The notes beneath the pieces were generated by a model that ran no database searches, had not been told where the DNA came from, and saw only the letters and a program-made list of their open reading frames with translations. A program made the translations under genes and the position numbers. Source: Xylaria sp. FL1777 (Eukaryota; Ascomycota; Sordariomycetes; Xylariales; Xylariaceae). Taken from it: a DNA stretch of 64,000 nucleotides. Shown in pieces: positions 1 to 13,248 of the stretch (positions within the stretch are counted from its first letter, which is position 1; every line of letters begins with the position of its first letter). The stretch covers positions 299,449 to 363,448 of the forward strand of contig MU400543.1 in assembly GCA_022578965.1 (NCBI GenBank). The letters run 5' to 3'.

Positions 1-2086
1 AAGGGCAAAAGAGTCGCAACAAGCCACCCCTCAACCTGCAGCTTCTGCATCGCGGTCGTGGACGTGCCATTTTTGCGGTAGAGTCCGAGAGAGCCAATGG
101 TGGTCGTGTGATCTCTGTGGCACTATCAAACTCTCATCCAGCTAGCGTAGAGTCAGGTGTGAAGAGCGAGTCTTTTGAGTGAGGTCGAGGGGTGTACAGT
201 AGCATTGGCACGCGCAGATATTTGGTCTCGACCAATGGAAAATTCATAAGAACTACGGAAATAATCTATCGAGCTTAATTCCAAGCTCCGTAGTCCAGAT
301 CTACACATAGCTCGGTGACAGGCTGGGGGCCGAACTTAAAGAAGATTCTGGGCTCGTGGTCAATTAGTTCTCAATAAGGTGGTATGTCGCATATTGTCAG
401 GGTGTCATTTTGGTTCCATTTACTGCACCAGATAGCATGCACCTTAGTAGGTACGTAGTACATACCACTTTATTTCATATTTGTGTACTCCAACCCCGGC
501 AACTTTACCTACGATGTTTTATTCCCAGGTCTGTATCTTAAAAGCTGGCAAGATCTAAATGAGGTAACTAGTCACTAGATAAGGTATGCGTAGTGTGTCT
601 CACTCAGAAGATCTACCTACGAACAGTAGAACATATAGTTAGATCTGCCGGGTTCCCCTGTCTCGCCTTCATTCCGTCTGTTCCAACCCACCAGGTATGA
701 GTACCTATTATACTTTCATATATGAGCAGGTGAGAAACTTTGCTGCACGAGAAGCCGTTGACAACATGAGGGCCGTCAAGATGCAGTTTAGATAGGCTCC
801 TTCAACGGCCTAATCCTTTGACCGACAGGCACTGCTGTCAGTGCTTGACGTATATTAATAGAAACTACTGGCACGAGACGCCAAGAGGTAGGTACCTATG
901 CGTACCGTACCGAGTCACCAATAGCCCCGGCTTACTGAGTAAGGTTCGGATAATGTGGGTGTTGACCGCTTATGCATATGCGGGGTGGTTGAAGCCATCA
1001 GCCATTTGCCGTTCAAATTTCTTCAGAGCCTCTTACATAGTAGCTATCATATTCTTTTCCCGCTATCATGCCTGGTCTAGAGCAATCTAGTCTACGCCAC
1101 GTTCAGTGCATGACGGAAGTTCGGAGCTCAGGCAGAGTGACTCCAGCTCATTCCTCATGATTGAAATTGCTAATACCTAGTCCACGCGTCGAGCCACTTG
1201 GACAACACGTTTCTTGATATGATTTACATCTACCTCGGTAGTAGAGCTATGTGAAGCTTATCACGCATCTCCCTATTTCACGCTTTTTTACCCGGCTCCA
1301 CGTATTCTGGCAAGTAACGATTAACCCATCCAGGGTCCAGGCAAAAGAGTTTACACTAAACGTTACTGGTCTACCGTAGTAGTATCGTCGAAACTGGTGA
1401 AGATCGAAACACCGTAATAGATTTACACCTCTCACCTTTGTAAGGACTATCATTGGTCCAATGGCCTGATACCAATGAATCAGTCTAGTGACAAAGGTGG
1501 GACACAACTATATCAGCCACATACCCTGTTCCGGATACCTAAGCCTTAAGAAAGCACGAGTTGTTTGAGTCCGCATGCGACCGATCACTTTACGCAACAA
1601 GTATTATTGCGATAGCTACCACCGGAAGCCCTGACGTGGCATCGCCGTGGTGCTCGGCGAGAGCAGTTGCCGGCATATGTTGGATAAGCGGGACGGCCGC
1701 GATATAGGAGCTATGTGTATTACTCGGCGTAGTGCGCACATATAGCCTTCGAGCTTTGTCTTAGGCATGAAAGAAAAGGCCGGAATGGTGGGGTTTGACA
1801 CGCTAGAATAAATATACACCTCCCGTCCATTAGGACATACCATCATTAGTCAAAAAATCAATTCCAAGGTACTAAAACTCTGCTCGAATAATAAATTCAC
1901 CCGAGGTAGCAACCAAAGTTCGACGGACCTTTTCGTCACCGCCGCCGTTCTTTGACAAGTGGTAACCTATGGTTATGACCATGGTTATGCATTGTCATTG
2001 TTCCCAATGTGAACAATGCTTATGGCATCAAGCTTGGGAATGTGTCCGGCAGGTCTTTGATAGTCCAGGTCTAACCTATCTTCATC
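1..2086. other. Intergenic region, no gene recognised
   Basis: No open frame longer than 90 codons and no recognisable protein motif on either strand. Base composition is ordinary and short GTAC-rich bits (for example TAGGTACGTAGTAC near 450) recur as they do in other gaps of this window. The last few hundred bases presumably hold the promoter and leader of the histidine kinase that starts at 2087. Confidence 0.6.
1996..2018. promoter_or_regulatory. 8-bp inverted repeat upstream of the histidine kinase
   Basis: CATTGTTC (1996-2003) and GAACAATG (2011-2018) form a perfect inverted repeat around a 7-nt spacer, 69 bp before the kinase ATG. Just upstream, GGTTATG occurs twice around a CCATGG. 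It could be a binding site for a dimeric regulator; this is inferred only from symmetry and position. Confidence 0.25.
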
Positions 2087-5000
2087 ATGGCACATCCGAA
2101 TGATCATCGTATCGTTCCCCCTCTTCGAATTATTGGCACTCCCGCTAATATGAGATCTTGCCAGATCCCAATAGACGGTGATGATGAACCTTCAATTGAA
2201 TCTACCCTAGAAGAAGATGTTGATACTAATTGTGATTATAAATCGCCCACATCATCTAATCCTCTATCCACCACCCTTCAACATGGACCTCTACCACCAT
2301 CCACTGAGAGACAGAAATCGGCAGCTCCTCAATCTGGAGAAAGGCCATACACATTGGGAAGCTGCATGCAGTCACCCATGGATATTATATCCCCAACACA
2401 GCTTGCCTTCTCCGCTATACAATTCCTCCCTATACCCTTACTCCTCTTAGACGACCTAAAGACAATCGTCCTAGCGAATGAAGCTATGGGAAGATTGTTG
2501 GGGTTAATTGGAAAAGCCCCCTCGCCCGTTTCTGACATATTGAGAGGCAAAACTCTATCACAGATCGGCGTTGATTTTCTAAGTGATAGCAGAACTAATG
2601 AGCTGTCTTTGGAGTCTTTTCTTGAAAGTCTTAAAGGCCGGATGAGATCTACGCATGTAGCCAAATCTTCTTCATCGGATGCCGACAACATTCGGGACGG
2701 CATATTCTCAAAGTCGGGTGAATTAGGGGCAGAGGGCAAAACGGATTCTGGCTCGACAGTTCATATTGTCGTCACTTTCAAAGAATTGCACTCTGAAATG
2801 GTCACGAAAACTCACCGATCCGAATTTCGGACTACTGCTAAGATGACTACTACCGTCTGGGAGACCGAGCTTCATCAAACCTATTACATGCTGACTTTCA
2901 ACGACACGAATCTAGACCCGTTCTCCACCATAGAGCCTCGGATGCCGGTTGCTGAGTCCTCACTTTGTGAGCCTGCAAATCAATCAGCAATCTCATCAGT
3001 AAACCAGTCTTTAGTCACGTCACCAGGTCAAGACTCAGGTTCAATTTCAATTCACCCTCATCCGGTTATGTCGTTGTCTTCCTTGGCCCAGTCCCCAGCT
3101 ACTACTACATCTTCTAAGTTATCGCACTCAAGCCCACCTTCATTACTTCAAAAGGAGACCATCATTAAAGATGCACTGCTAGACAACACAGAAACGCCTA
3201 TTCTAGCTATGTGGAAGGACGGTAGTGCACCCGTCTTTAATAAGGCTGCCAGAGAATTATTTAAGCCTTCAAGTGGCGTGAATAGTACTAACGGTTATGG
3301 CGCGTTACCAAGATTGGATGTCTGGAACGAAGAATTTACCCGAATGCTCGAATCTTCCGAATTTCCAACTGCCGTCTTGTTACAAGAGCAAAAGCCATTT
3401 TCAGGGCGACGGATTGGAGCGTACAATAAAACTACCGGTGAAAAGGTTGTCTACGATGTATTAGGCGAGCTTCTCAAGGATGACAAAACTGGCGAAATTA
3501 TAGGAGGGGTTGTAACGTGCCGAGATGTCACGTACATGGCCCAGGAGATCACCAACATCAGAAAGGCCGACGAGGAACGGTTTAGACTCATATGCGAGAC
3601 GATGCCTCAGATGGTATGGACTGCTGCTCCTGACGGCATGCACGATTTCTTCAACAAGAGATGGTATGAATTCACCCGTCTCGCCCCAGAGGAATGTCTC
3701 GGGGTAGGATGGCAGGTTCCTTTCCATCCTTTCCATCCTGACGACGTGGTGACAGCAAGGACAAAGTGGAATCGCAGCTTGAAAACGGGGGATCCATACG
3801 CAGCAGAATATCGTTTTCTTAGCCAAGAAGGCGAGTGGAGATGGATGTTGGGGCGTGCCTTGCCGCTCAAAGACAAAACCGGGAAGATTGTAAAGTGGTT
3901 TGGAACCTGTACCGACGTCCATGAGACAATGAAAGCTCAACTTGAAGCAAAGAAGTCTCGAAAACAGCTGCTGAGCGTCCTGACCCACGCCGACGCAACT
4001 ATATTCTCTGTCGATCGCGATCGGAAGATCACCATGTTGGAAGGAGCTCTCATACGGAATCATAGAAACAGCAGTCTGAATGATGACGAGTCTAATTATG
4101 ACTCAAAGCGGTATATCGGGCGTGATGTCGACGAGGTGTTCAATACCCTTGGCCTCTCCCTCCGTAAGGGAGAGACGCCAGTGTTTCTCCGACCAGTCGA
4201 GGATATTCTAGCTGGTAGGAAACGAAGTGACACAGTTCGGGAGCACGAAATAGGTTCGTTATGATATTGCTTTTCGATATTGTTGGCTACTAACATAAAT
4301 TTAGAACGGCAGTTCTATAAAACAAGGTTCATGCCCATAGTTGAGACCAACCCTAAAATCAATGACTTTGATCACGCTGCCATCGAGGGAGCCATTGGCG
4401 TGATCATGAACGTGACAGAGCTGAAAGAGCGCGAGCAAGATGTAGAGACGCATGTCCGGGAAAAGCGACAGTATATGGCCAAAGTGGCAGCAGCCAAAGA
4501 AGCGAGTCAGCTGAAGAGCCAATTTCTAGCAAATGTGAGATCTTAGCAGATCAGAGAGCTTTCCTAAAAATTCTAACTTCAGTAGATGTCTCACGAGATA
4601 CGAACGCCGATCACCGGAGTTATTGGGATGACCGAGCTGCTTCTAGATACGGAACTAGAGGAGGAACAATTAGAATACGCCGAGAACATCCGCCGTTCTG
4701 CCAATACACTGCTAGGCGTCATTAACGATATATTGGATTTCTCCAAAATCGAATCCGGAAGATTGGATCTTGCAGAGGTCCAATTCTCTTTAACAATTTT
4801 AGTCGAAGACGTTATGAAAATGCTTAGCTTTACAGCCCTGAACTTGGATTTCAGTTCGAATATTTCACCGGATATTAAAGACGATCTCAAACTCGTTGGT
4901 GACCCCGGACGTGTTCGTCAGATCCTTACCAATCTTCTTACGAATAGCATCAAATTCACAAGTGCCGGATACGTCAGACTCTCCGTATCGATAGAGAAGG

Positions 5001-6157
5001 AAACAAATGAGACTCTCGAAATCAAATTCGTTGTGGAGGACTCTGGAATTGGCATCCAGCCTGAGGTACGAAAGCGATTATTTCAACCATTTAGTCAAGG
5101 GGATCCATCGACGGTAAGGAAATTTGGCGGTTCGGGATTGGGACTCAGTATATCTAAAAACCTCCTTGATCTCATGAATGGAGAGATCACGCTTGAATCA
5201 ACAGTGGGATTTGGTACTATTGTAACCTTTTGGATACCATTCGCAAAGCCCCAACAAGCCGAAGAATCCTCGACCGGAGACCTTAATTCTCTCCCTTATC
5301 GATTGCAGACAGAAATGAGCGTTTCTTGCAACAGTTCGGAGCAGGAAAATTGTCCGACGGACAGTCCTTCTACAAACCAGGTTCGATCAAGACAAGAATC
5401 TGTCTGCACTCTTTTGCCACCACCTAGCGAGTACGACGAAGACAGCTTGCCCATGTCAGAGCGGCCCAATATCCATGTACTCGTCGTTGAGGATAAGTAA
5501 GCCAAAATTAGTATTCTCCGCCATGAAGATTTCTTACTAACACGGTTCAGTACTACCAACCAACAAATTGCCTTGAAGAGGATCGCGAAGCTAGGCTTTG
5601 AAGCAGCTGCTGTTGAGAATGGACAAGAAGCCCTCGACTACATCAAAGAGTCCTGCGATGGACAACTTCCTAAACCCGATATAATTCTCATGGACGTTCA
5701 AATGCCGGTCATCGACGGATATAAATGCACACGTATCTTACGACATGACGCGCCATACAAAGACTTCGTTAGAGAGGTACCTATTGTAGCCATGACAGCT
5801 TCAGCAATCCAAGGCGACAAGGAAAAGTGTATGAAAGCCGGCATGGACGACTACCTTCCAAAGCCAGTCAGTAGCGCTACACTGGAAAAGATGCTGGTGA
5901 GATGGAGCAAGAATTGCAGAAAACCAGCCCCTAGCCCTTCTTCTTCCACTTGGTCATTATCAGATTATTCGGAATCGGCCTACCACGGTTCCGAGTCTCG
6001 CACACAGAGCCAGAGCGGTCACTCTACCGCCGATCATATGAAATTAGATCCTATCTCGGGGGATAGTCAGGATATTAGCAAAGAGATTTTTGACGCTCTA
6101 CTGTCGCCCAGTTCCCCGAAACAGAACGTATGGGGCGACCACTCGCCCGCTTTTTGA
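2087..6157 (+). CDS. Hybrid histidine kinase with several PAS domains
   Basis: Two-component sensor kinase of 1304 aa. Exons are 2087-4253, 4305-4534, 4586-5496 and 5551-6157; the introns are 51, 51 and 54 bp, and the spliced frame stays open. The N-terminal ~700 residues carry PAS segments; the clearest is a PAS_3-type fold around residues 495-620 (ERFRLICETMPQMVW start, WFGTCTDV end). The H-box MSHEIRTP begins at residue ~800 with the phospho-acceptor His at ~802. The N-box, DSGIGI (G1, ~951) and GGSGLGLSIS (G2) boxes complete the ATPase. A receiver domain follows (VVEDN start, LMDVQMP with Asp ~1151). It should autophosphorylate and pass phosphate to an internal Asp and then to an HPt protein, probably as a soluble sensor since no membrane segment is evident. 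Catalytic residues look intact. Which fungal HHK class it belongs to was not decided. Intron 2 uses TAG directly before the ATG of the H-box; the nearby CAG would add a stop. Confidence 0.93.
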
Positions 6158-6754
6158 ATCTTCTCGCTCGCATGATATCTGGATTCGAACGCACCCTTCG
6201 AACGAGAAATTTAGCGCGGCAGGCGCGAATACATCTATCAAGGCTTCATGGTTTTCATGACTGACTCTTATTATAAGGGAGAATATATGGGTCAAGTGAT
6301 TTAAAAGAAAAAACAAGAGACCCTGAACTCACAATAGGAGCCCTAAGTGAGGTAAGAGATTTTAGCCTTATTTCACGTACCCGGCAATGTAAATGTATGG
6401 ATTAGGGGTTAGTAAGAGACATTTCAAGAGACAGCGTTGTCAATTATTGTCTGTTTGTTGATCTTTGATCATAGAGTTAGAAGCGAATCGACGTGAGAGA
6501 GCAAGTGATCCGATCACAACAGAGTCATCGGTCCATGTCGGCCAGCTTTCTCACGCAAGGGGAACGACGTCGGCCCTCCATAGTCTGATATATGATCTAG
6601 CCGAGCCCTCCGAGGGAATGTGTTAGGGCGCGGCGCGGGCGTTAGGGTGCATATGTGGGCTAGTGTTTCCCCCGGGTGGGGATAGGGCATTGTGGTTAGA
6701 TATCATTGGTATTGTAGTGATTTGAGAGCTAAACCTGTCCGAGGGCATCTCACC
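6158..6754. other. Intergenic, convergent gap
   Basis: 3' flanks of the histidine kinase (+) and the SDR (-). No coding signal seen. Confidence 0.6.
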
Positions 6755-7829
6755 TTATAAAGATAGAGTGCCTGTAACTCGCACATACTCTTTCTCAGTA
6801 TGGTTCCAAATTTTTTCTGCGGTGTTGTCATCTATATAGTGTCTCATGAGTTCCTGGACTCTCTCACTAGTGCCCTCTGCCTCGTAGTCTATCGAATAAA
6901 CACCGCCGCTAACCTTGCCATCAACTCCAACGGCAACATCGATACCCCTGCCTAGCGCGACGCCATCTGCGTCTCTTCGCCCATCATCGAGCGGGGGAAA
7001 TCGAGCACTAGTTGCGAAGTAGATTTGACGCTCGCCAGTCTCATCGATAGGGATGTGCAAATATGCCATGATAGGTTTAAGTAGGAGATTGAAAATGAAG
7101 GGACCAATGCCACTTAGCTCTCGCGAAAGAGTTGTCTTAACAAAGCCCGGGTAGACATGGATAAAGGAGACCTCGGGTGCCTGTTTGGCGAGAGTGGTAA
7201 GCGCCAATGTGATCATGGAAGTTACGTGGCCACGGAATGATAGGACCCCGAGATGGTCAGCTTGAAAATCATCAGTGTTGATTTTCCCTTTCTTGCCGCC
7301 TGCAAGCACAGTGATGACACGACGTAGGCCGGACGCCTGCCTAAGCTGCGGCAGGAGATTGATGATGAAGCGCGTGCGACAATAGTACATGAGGGCGGAG
7401 GGATAATTCAGGCCCTCGTCGGTCTCTGAGAAACGACTTAGTACAACCCGAATTTATAAATGCGCGGACTAACTCACGTTTCCCGGATATTAAGGTACCG
7501 CTGGTGAGGAAGAGGAGGTTGATGGCTGACTCTCGGGTCTGGATGTGGCGACAAGCCTCGTCGACATTCTTGAGAAGACTGACATCGTACTTCAAATAGT
7601 GATACTCGCCCTCCGGGTTAATCTTCTCGAGCTCTGCTTGGACTCTGCTGCCTTCTGTTTCGCGGCGTCCGACGAAGTAAATACGTGGCCGGTGTGCCCG
7701 CTGGACGAAGTTCCGGAGTGTTGTCTCCCCAATGCCGCTCGTTGCCCCTATGAAGACCGCGACGAGACCAGACGGCAAACAACTCGCGATTCGGGAGTTC
7801 GATTCTCGAATAGCCTGTAAGGAAACCAT
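6755..7829 (-). CDS. Atypical short-chain dehydrogenase/reductase
   Basis: NAD(P)-dependent oxidoreductase of 340 aa. Exon 1 is 7829-7478, exon 2 is 7425-6755; the 52-bp intron starts GTGAGT and ends CTCAG with a TACTAAG branch. The Rossmann motif GATSGIGE sits at residues ~28-35, followed by an acidic/basic dinucleotide pocket segment (FVGRRE). The place of the usual NNAG motif reads LFLTSG. The canonical Ser-Tyr-xxx-Lys catalytic set is not recognisable: the strand that should bear Ser reads VITVLAGG, and a Tyr-x3-Arg (YYCRTR) lies earlier. Such divergent SDRs are common tailoring enzymes in fungal polyketide and meroterpenoid clusters. It lies at the left edge of the putative cluster, so membership is inferred from proximity. 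The substrate is unknown. Confidence 0.85.
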
Positions 7830-9492
7830 GTTACGCCGGTGGGAGTGGTATGTAGAAAAAGACAGACTCTGAAGGTCCTACATTATAATATCTGCTTATA
7901 TTCCCTGCCTTAGGGATGACGGATTCTCTAAAGGGTTTAGCAGTTGGTTGTTGGTGTTAAGTGAGGAATGCTCCCGCAGCTAGACGAGGTTTGTTCAGGG
8001 CCGCATACTACCTCTTCCAGGATCAAGCATCTTAGCTCAGGTACTCAGCACATATTTTACAGATTGGAACATAGGCTCTCAAGAATCTCTATCAATCTTT
8101 CTTACCCGGGAAACAAACTGGCCTCCTCGACTAGATGGTTGACACGCAATTCCATGAGCGTATAAAGTTTGGTTTACCCTGGCTTTCCCCTGACCTACCC
8201 CTTGATTTCGTATCGGGTTAACATTCTTGATCCCAGAGGAGGTATACTTCACGCTCGACTTGACTACTTCAACACCATTACAACTACCTATTCGAAAGTA
8301 TTTCTACCGTCATATGCAGCCATGATCTGACCAGAGACGGTTAGATCAGAGACTAGGTGTCTTTCAGCTGAACGTAGGTAAACACCTCTCCCAAGAGCAT
8401 GAGACTAGTATGAGCTATTCTGTGGTAACGAGTGCAGCATTCTTCGTTAAGCCTCTACGTATCAATCCAAGCTTCGGTATTCTACCACTGGTACATCCCT
8501 CGCGATTTAGCTGCTGTAGACTAAGGCCTGACTGGCACTGATCGTATATCATCTCATTGTAGATTACGGGTAACCTTGAGACGATGGTCTGCTACTTACA
8601 AGGCTTCTTATTCGAAGTCATTTTGAGTCTATTCACGCTCTTAAGATCAACTATAAGGGAAGCCGAAGTTTTGTTATATGCCTGAAATACAATCAAATCT
8701 CTCAACCTGCCTGACTTTCATCAGAGGTGCGGTGCTGCTCTGGAGTTTTTTGAACGTTCCTGAGAGTTCGTCATCAATGAGAGAGTCTCACGCAAACGCG
8801 GGGAAGTTAGTTGCAGCCGGCCTTGGCGCTGGTGAGATTCGGTATGTAATCCTGCATGCCGTACGTCTTACCCGCGATACTAGGGCTATTATTGTACACT
8901 GAGCATTCAAGCTTTTTCTTTTTCATCGGTGCTACTATAATTCGAATTAGCTGAAAGGGGCTATTTGACTTAGATAAGCTTCTTTTGACTTTCTCTTTAG
9001 TGAGTTGCTCGACTGTCTCCCTATGTTCGGCTCTATGATGCACTTATACAGATGTGGCTTTGTCCGCATGATAATGGAAGAGGCAGAATTGCAAACGTAG
9101 TCAGTTTACTCTATTCTGTCCAATATCATCAAGCTTCCTTAGATAACTGAAGAACAGCTCTCATACCTTTCTAAAGAGTTAGGTTGCCATGTATGCTCAT
9201 AATATCGACACGCAGGCTCCCTTTAGCGATCTAAAACAAAACTGCGCGGTTTGCATATAGCCCCCAAAAGTCGGATATGGACACCTGTATCCTATTTATG
9301 GCAATTTGTATGACTTATCGGTGTTCTAGAGATGTCGGCATCCCTGAGCAGCCGTGGGAAATGGGTGCGAAGGCTCGTAGGGGCCGGCTAGAGCAGCAAT
9401 GTAACCTTCTCCTAACTTATATAGGCCCTCCAATATGCTCATTATAGTTCCCAAACTTTCACGTTCACAGAGACTTGCTTTTTCAGTTAGCC
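7830..9492. other. Intergenic, divergent promoter region
   Basis: 1.66 kb between the divergent SDR (-) and GMC oxidoreductase (+). Short open frames (up to 78 codons) show no family resemblance. A TATATA box lies at 9418-9423. Confidence 0.55.
9418..9423 (+). promoter_or_regulatory. TATA-like box of the GMC oxidoreductase
   Basis: TATATA about 70 bp before the ATG at 9493. Assigned from position only. Confidence 0.35.
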
Positions 9493-11481
9493 ATGGCGAT
9501 ATATACCATTTTGCCTACCGAGATCCAGGAAGTGGACGTGATCATAGCAGGAGGTATCTAGATCTCATCTAGTCGCAGCATATATACATACTAACATATT
9601 GCGATGAAGGCGGGAGTGCTGGCTGCATTATTGCAGCCAGGCTTTCCGATGCCGACCCGCACTTATCTATCTTGCTCGTTGAAGGAGGCGCCTCTAATCA
9701 AGACACTCCCCAACTGGCTCATCCTGTCATGGTTATGAGTCACCTAGCGCCTGGTGGCAAGTACAATCTTGACTACAAGTCAAAAGCATCGGCACACCTT
9801 GCCGGGCGCGAGCTCGTTCTCCCGACAGGCGGTGTCTTGGGCGGCGGGTCCTCGGTGAACATGATGGTATACACGCGACCACAACGATCGGATTTCGACG
9901 CCTGGTCAATTCCGGGGTGGTCCGCTGACGAGATGCTAGCGTACATGAACAAGGTACGTGAAATAATTGACTTTACGGTTTCATGGCCGCTTAGAAATTC
10001 AACTGAACACCCCCTTTTAGCTGGAAACGTATCACGGTCCCGACAGCAATGGCCGCCACGGACGAGATGGCCCGGTCCATGTCTCTGGAACCCGGTTTCG
10101 TTCTCCGCGGCTTGAAGATGATTTCGTCTCTGCAGTCAACGCTACTGGGTGGCCTGAGTATCAAGACTTGCAGACTATGGACGCTGCTAACGGTGTGCAG
10201 CGTGCGCTGCGCTACGTAGACCCGGATGGCCGACGTCAAGATACCGCTCATCGATACCTGTTTCCAAGGATCTATGACGGAAATCACCCTAATCTGCATG
10301 TGTTAATAGAGTCACGAGTCAAACGGGTCTTGTTCGACGACAAGAGAGCCGTTGGAATTGAGTATCAGCCGGGCCACACTGACTCTAGTAACCCAGAAGG
10401 TGCATTAATGTCTGTGAAAGCAAGAAAGATGGTGATCGTATCTTGTGGTGCCCTTGGAAGCCCTTTAGTCCTTGAACGCTCGGGAATCGGCCACCCCAGT
10501 ATCCTACAGTCCGTTGGCGTACCTCTCGTGGCCGACGTCCCTGACGTTGGTTTTCATCTTCAAGATCATCACTTGATGACATATTCGTATCACTCATCCC
10601 TCGAGCCAGAAGAGACTCTCGACGCCCTTTCGAGCGGTCGCGTTGACCTTCAGGATCTGATTAGTCGAAATGAGCCAATTTTAGGCTGGAACTGTATTGA
10701 TGCGTACTGCAAGCTACGACCCAGCGCGGCAGATGTTGCCAGTCTTGGTCCCGCATTCGAAAAGGATTGGCGTGATGAGTATCAACACCGGACGGACCGA
10801 CCTCTGATGTTGGTAAGCTTAGCAGGCGGGTGAGTCGAAGACGCGGGTCCCATAATCTCATCCGAGATTTATTAACAGTGACCTAGATTCCCCGGGGACC
10901 CAAGAACTGTCCCCGAGGGACAATACTTCTGTATTGGGACCTTCAGCGGCTATCCGGCCTCGCGAGGAGAAATTCATATCACCGGCCCGGACTTGTCAGC
11001 TGTCCCAGATTTCGACATCGGCTACTTCTCGGATCCCGATGACTTGGATCTCAAGAAGCACGTCTGGATGTATAAGAAACAGCGCCAGATGGCGCGACGA
11101 ATGGGAATATTCCGAGGAGAACTTGCCATTACGCACCCGGAGTTCCCAGCAGGCTCACAAGCCGCCTGCGTTGACCATCCGGTGCTTAACTCGGCTTACG
11201 AAGTCCAATACAGTAGCGAAGACGATGAGGCAATAGAAACCTTGGTTCGCAAGCGTGTCAATACAACCTGGCATCCGCTAGGGACATGTAAGATGTCACT
11301 GGCGCGTGATCAGGGCGGCGTAGTAGACGCCAGCCTCAACGTCTATGGTGTGGAGGGGCTTAAGGTTGCGGATCTTAGTATTCTTCCGGGTAACGTAGGA
11401 TGCAATACTAATAGTGTTGCTATGGCCGTTGGCGAGAAAGCTGCGGATATTATCATCCGAGATCTCGGCCTGAAAGCATAA
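9493..11481 (+). CDS. GMC-family FAD oxidoreductase (alcohol oxidase/choline dehydrogenase type)
   Basis: FAD-dependent alcohol oxidase or dehydrogenase of 602 aa. Exons are 9493-9553, 9610-9953, 10021-10829 and 10887-11481, with introns of 56, 67 and 57 bp; all junctions restore one frame. The N-terminal FAD site reads AGGGSAG across intron 1, followed by LLVEGG and the GMC signature GGVLGGGSSVNMM (~residue 80). The C-terminal domain has the active-site His in TTWHPLGTCKM and the Asn in NVGCNTNSVA. There is no signal peptide and no clear peroxisomal tripeptide at the end (-LKA), so it is probably cytosolic. Length is normal for the family. It would oxidise a primary or secondary alcohol, plausibly on the polyketide product. 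It converges on the FAD monooxygenase 384 bp away. Confidence 0.92.
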
Positions 11482-11865
11482 ACCGCAAGTCATATTCTGA
11501 ATGATTACTACTTGACGATAGGTCCGTGTCTCCCGAAATACAATTACTGCATTGACCAGATTGAGAAAAACACTCGAATAAATAGCCGCGTGTTCTAGTT
11601 ATACTCATCTTTATTATATTGTCACTCATGATTCCCATCTTCGTGATTGCGAATGTCACAATAATGGTGCCGGTCGTATAGCCACCTTGATCTAGAGCTG
11701 TGTGTACGCAACAAGTCTATTACTGTCAACAGCACGAATACAAAATCCAATACTCGAGGAATCAATTGTTTTTACCTAGCGGCGACACTACGAACTTTCT
11801 ACACTAACTGGAAAACAGTCATGTTATGTATTCACCATACATACAACAGCTCCCTCGCACCGAAC
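11482..11865. other. Convergent intergenic gap
   Basis: 3' flanks of the GMC oxidoreductase and the FAD monooxygenase; no gene seen. Confidence 0.6.
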
Positions 11866-13248
11866 TCAAAGATCATACTCCACGACGCGACTGACCGACG
11901 TGCGCAACAACGACTCCTTCCCGTACCACCACGACTTGAATCTATCAACGCCACAGTTAAACCAATAGCGCACAGCGTAAAGCAAAGCAACAGCCCTGTA
12001 CTGCTGGTAATAGCTGCCCCACCAAGTGGTCTGCGACGAGTGCAAGGTGGCGTACCGCAGCACGTTCTCCTCCCACTCCTGCAGCGTCATCTTCCCGGCG
12101 ACGTAGTCGGCGACGCGCAGGGCGTCGAACGCGGCCTGCGTGCCGCTGAAGGCCGTGTGGGGGCGGAAGAGCGACAGCGCGTCGCCCACCAGCAGCACGC
12201 GCCCGTCCTCGAAGGCCGCGCGCGGCGCGCGGAAGTCCGTGATCCGCTGGATGAAGGGGCGCTTGATCTTGGTCATGATCTCGAGGAAGGGCGCCGTGAG
12301 CGGGATGCGTCTGGCCTCCTCCACGCGCTGGGCCCAGATGTCGGGTCGTACGTGCCCCGAGGGGACGATGTTGTGGTGTCGCTGGCCCGTCTCACTGTCG
12401 ATCATGATTTCATCCAGGGCCTCGGGTGTCTCGTTGGTGTACCAGAGGAAGTTGAAGTATCGCTTTCCGGGCTCGAGGGATCCGTCAGGGCCCGGGATCG
12501 TGTACATGATGCAGTGCTGTAGGTGCATGAGCTGGAGCGTGACGCTGCGTTTGAAGATCTCTCGCGTGGCGTCAGATACCTCGGATTCCAGTACGGTCCC
12601 TCGCCAGGCAATATAACCCACATATTGTCGTTGGATTTCCGGTAGGTATTTCGATCGCACAAAGGAGTCTGGTCCGTCAGCTCCGATGACCAGATCGGCA
12701 TGAATGTCAAAGAGCTGCTTCGTTTCGCAATCGGCAACCTTCAAGGTCACACCTCCCCCGGCATCATCAGAGACACGCACAATATCGACGACCTCCTTGT
12801 AGCAAGAATACGAGGCGGCGCCGTCCGTTTCTTCAGGAGGAGGTGGAGATGGATAGTAACTGCTTGCATACCCATCAAAACACGCGCGAAGTCGGAAGTA
12901 ATACACATCCCAACTCGTTATATCGCGGATGATATTGACGAAGATTTTAAGGGGCTGTCCGCTATTCAACGTTTGCAGCCGATTGCTCCTATGCGTGAAG
13001 AGCTGAGATAGGCGATCATGGCGAGACAAGTATTCTTGCGCGTCAAGTCCAAGGCAAACGCCCGCCATATGGCTCTGGCGCACATTGCCCTCTCGCTCGA
13101 TGATTTCTACAGAATGACCTGCATGCTTCAAGGCAATTCCACACATTAAACCGGCCAAAGAGCCACCGATCTACTTCTTACGAGGTTACTAGCTGTTCTT
13201 GATATGATATTATTGTAGAAGACTTACGATGACTACTTTACACGGCAT
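11866..13248 (-). CDS. FAD-dependent aromatic-type monooxygenase
   Basis: Flavoprotein hydroxylase of 441 aa. A tiny first exon (13248-13228, seven codons) is joined through a 57-bp intron (GTAAG...TAG) to 13170-11866. Splicing creates the Rossmann motif VVIIGGSLAG, which shows the short first exon is real. Further motifs are the DG motif VIGADGPDS at ~residue 170 and the GD motif VLLVGDALSLFRPHTAFSG at ~345-365. The layout matches class A flavin monooxygenases, nearest in style to 2,6-dihydroxypyridine hydroxylase-like proteins. It would use NAD(P)H and O2 to hydroxylate an aromatic or enolic substrate. The C-terminus ends in a Trp/Tyr-rich segment. Codon use in 12.0-12.6 kb is more GC-rich than in neighbouring genes. 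Cluster membership is inferred. Confidence 0.9.

Noticed and set aside
6178..6195. tRNA B-box-like GTTCGAATCC on the minus strand
   Set aside because: No complementary T-arm stem and no A-box or acceptor pairing at the right distance.
11821..12616. Long plus-strand frames opposite the FAD monooxygenase
   Set aside because: Antisense shadows of a GC-rich exon; no motifs, while the minus strand has all flavoprotein signatures.
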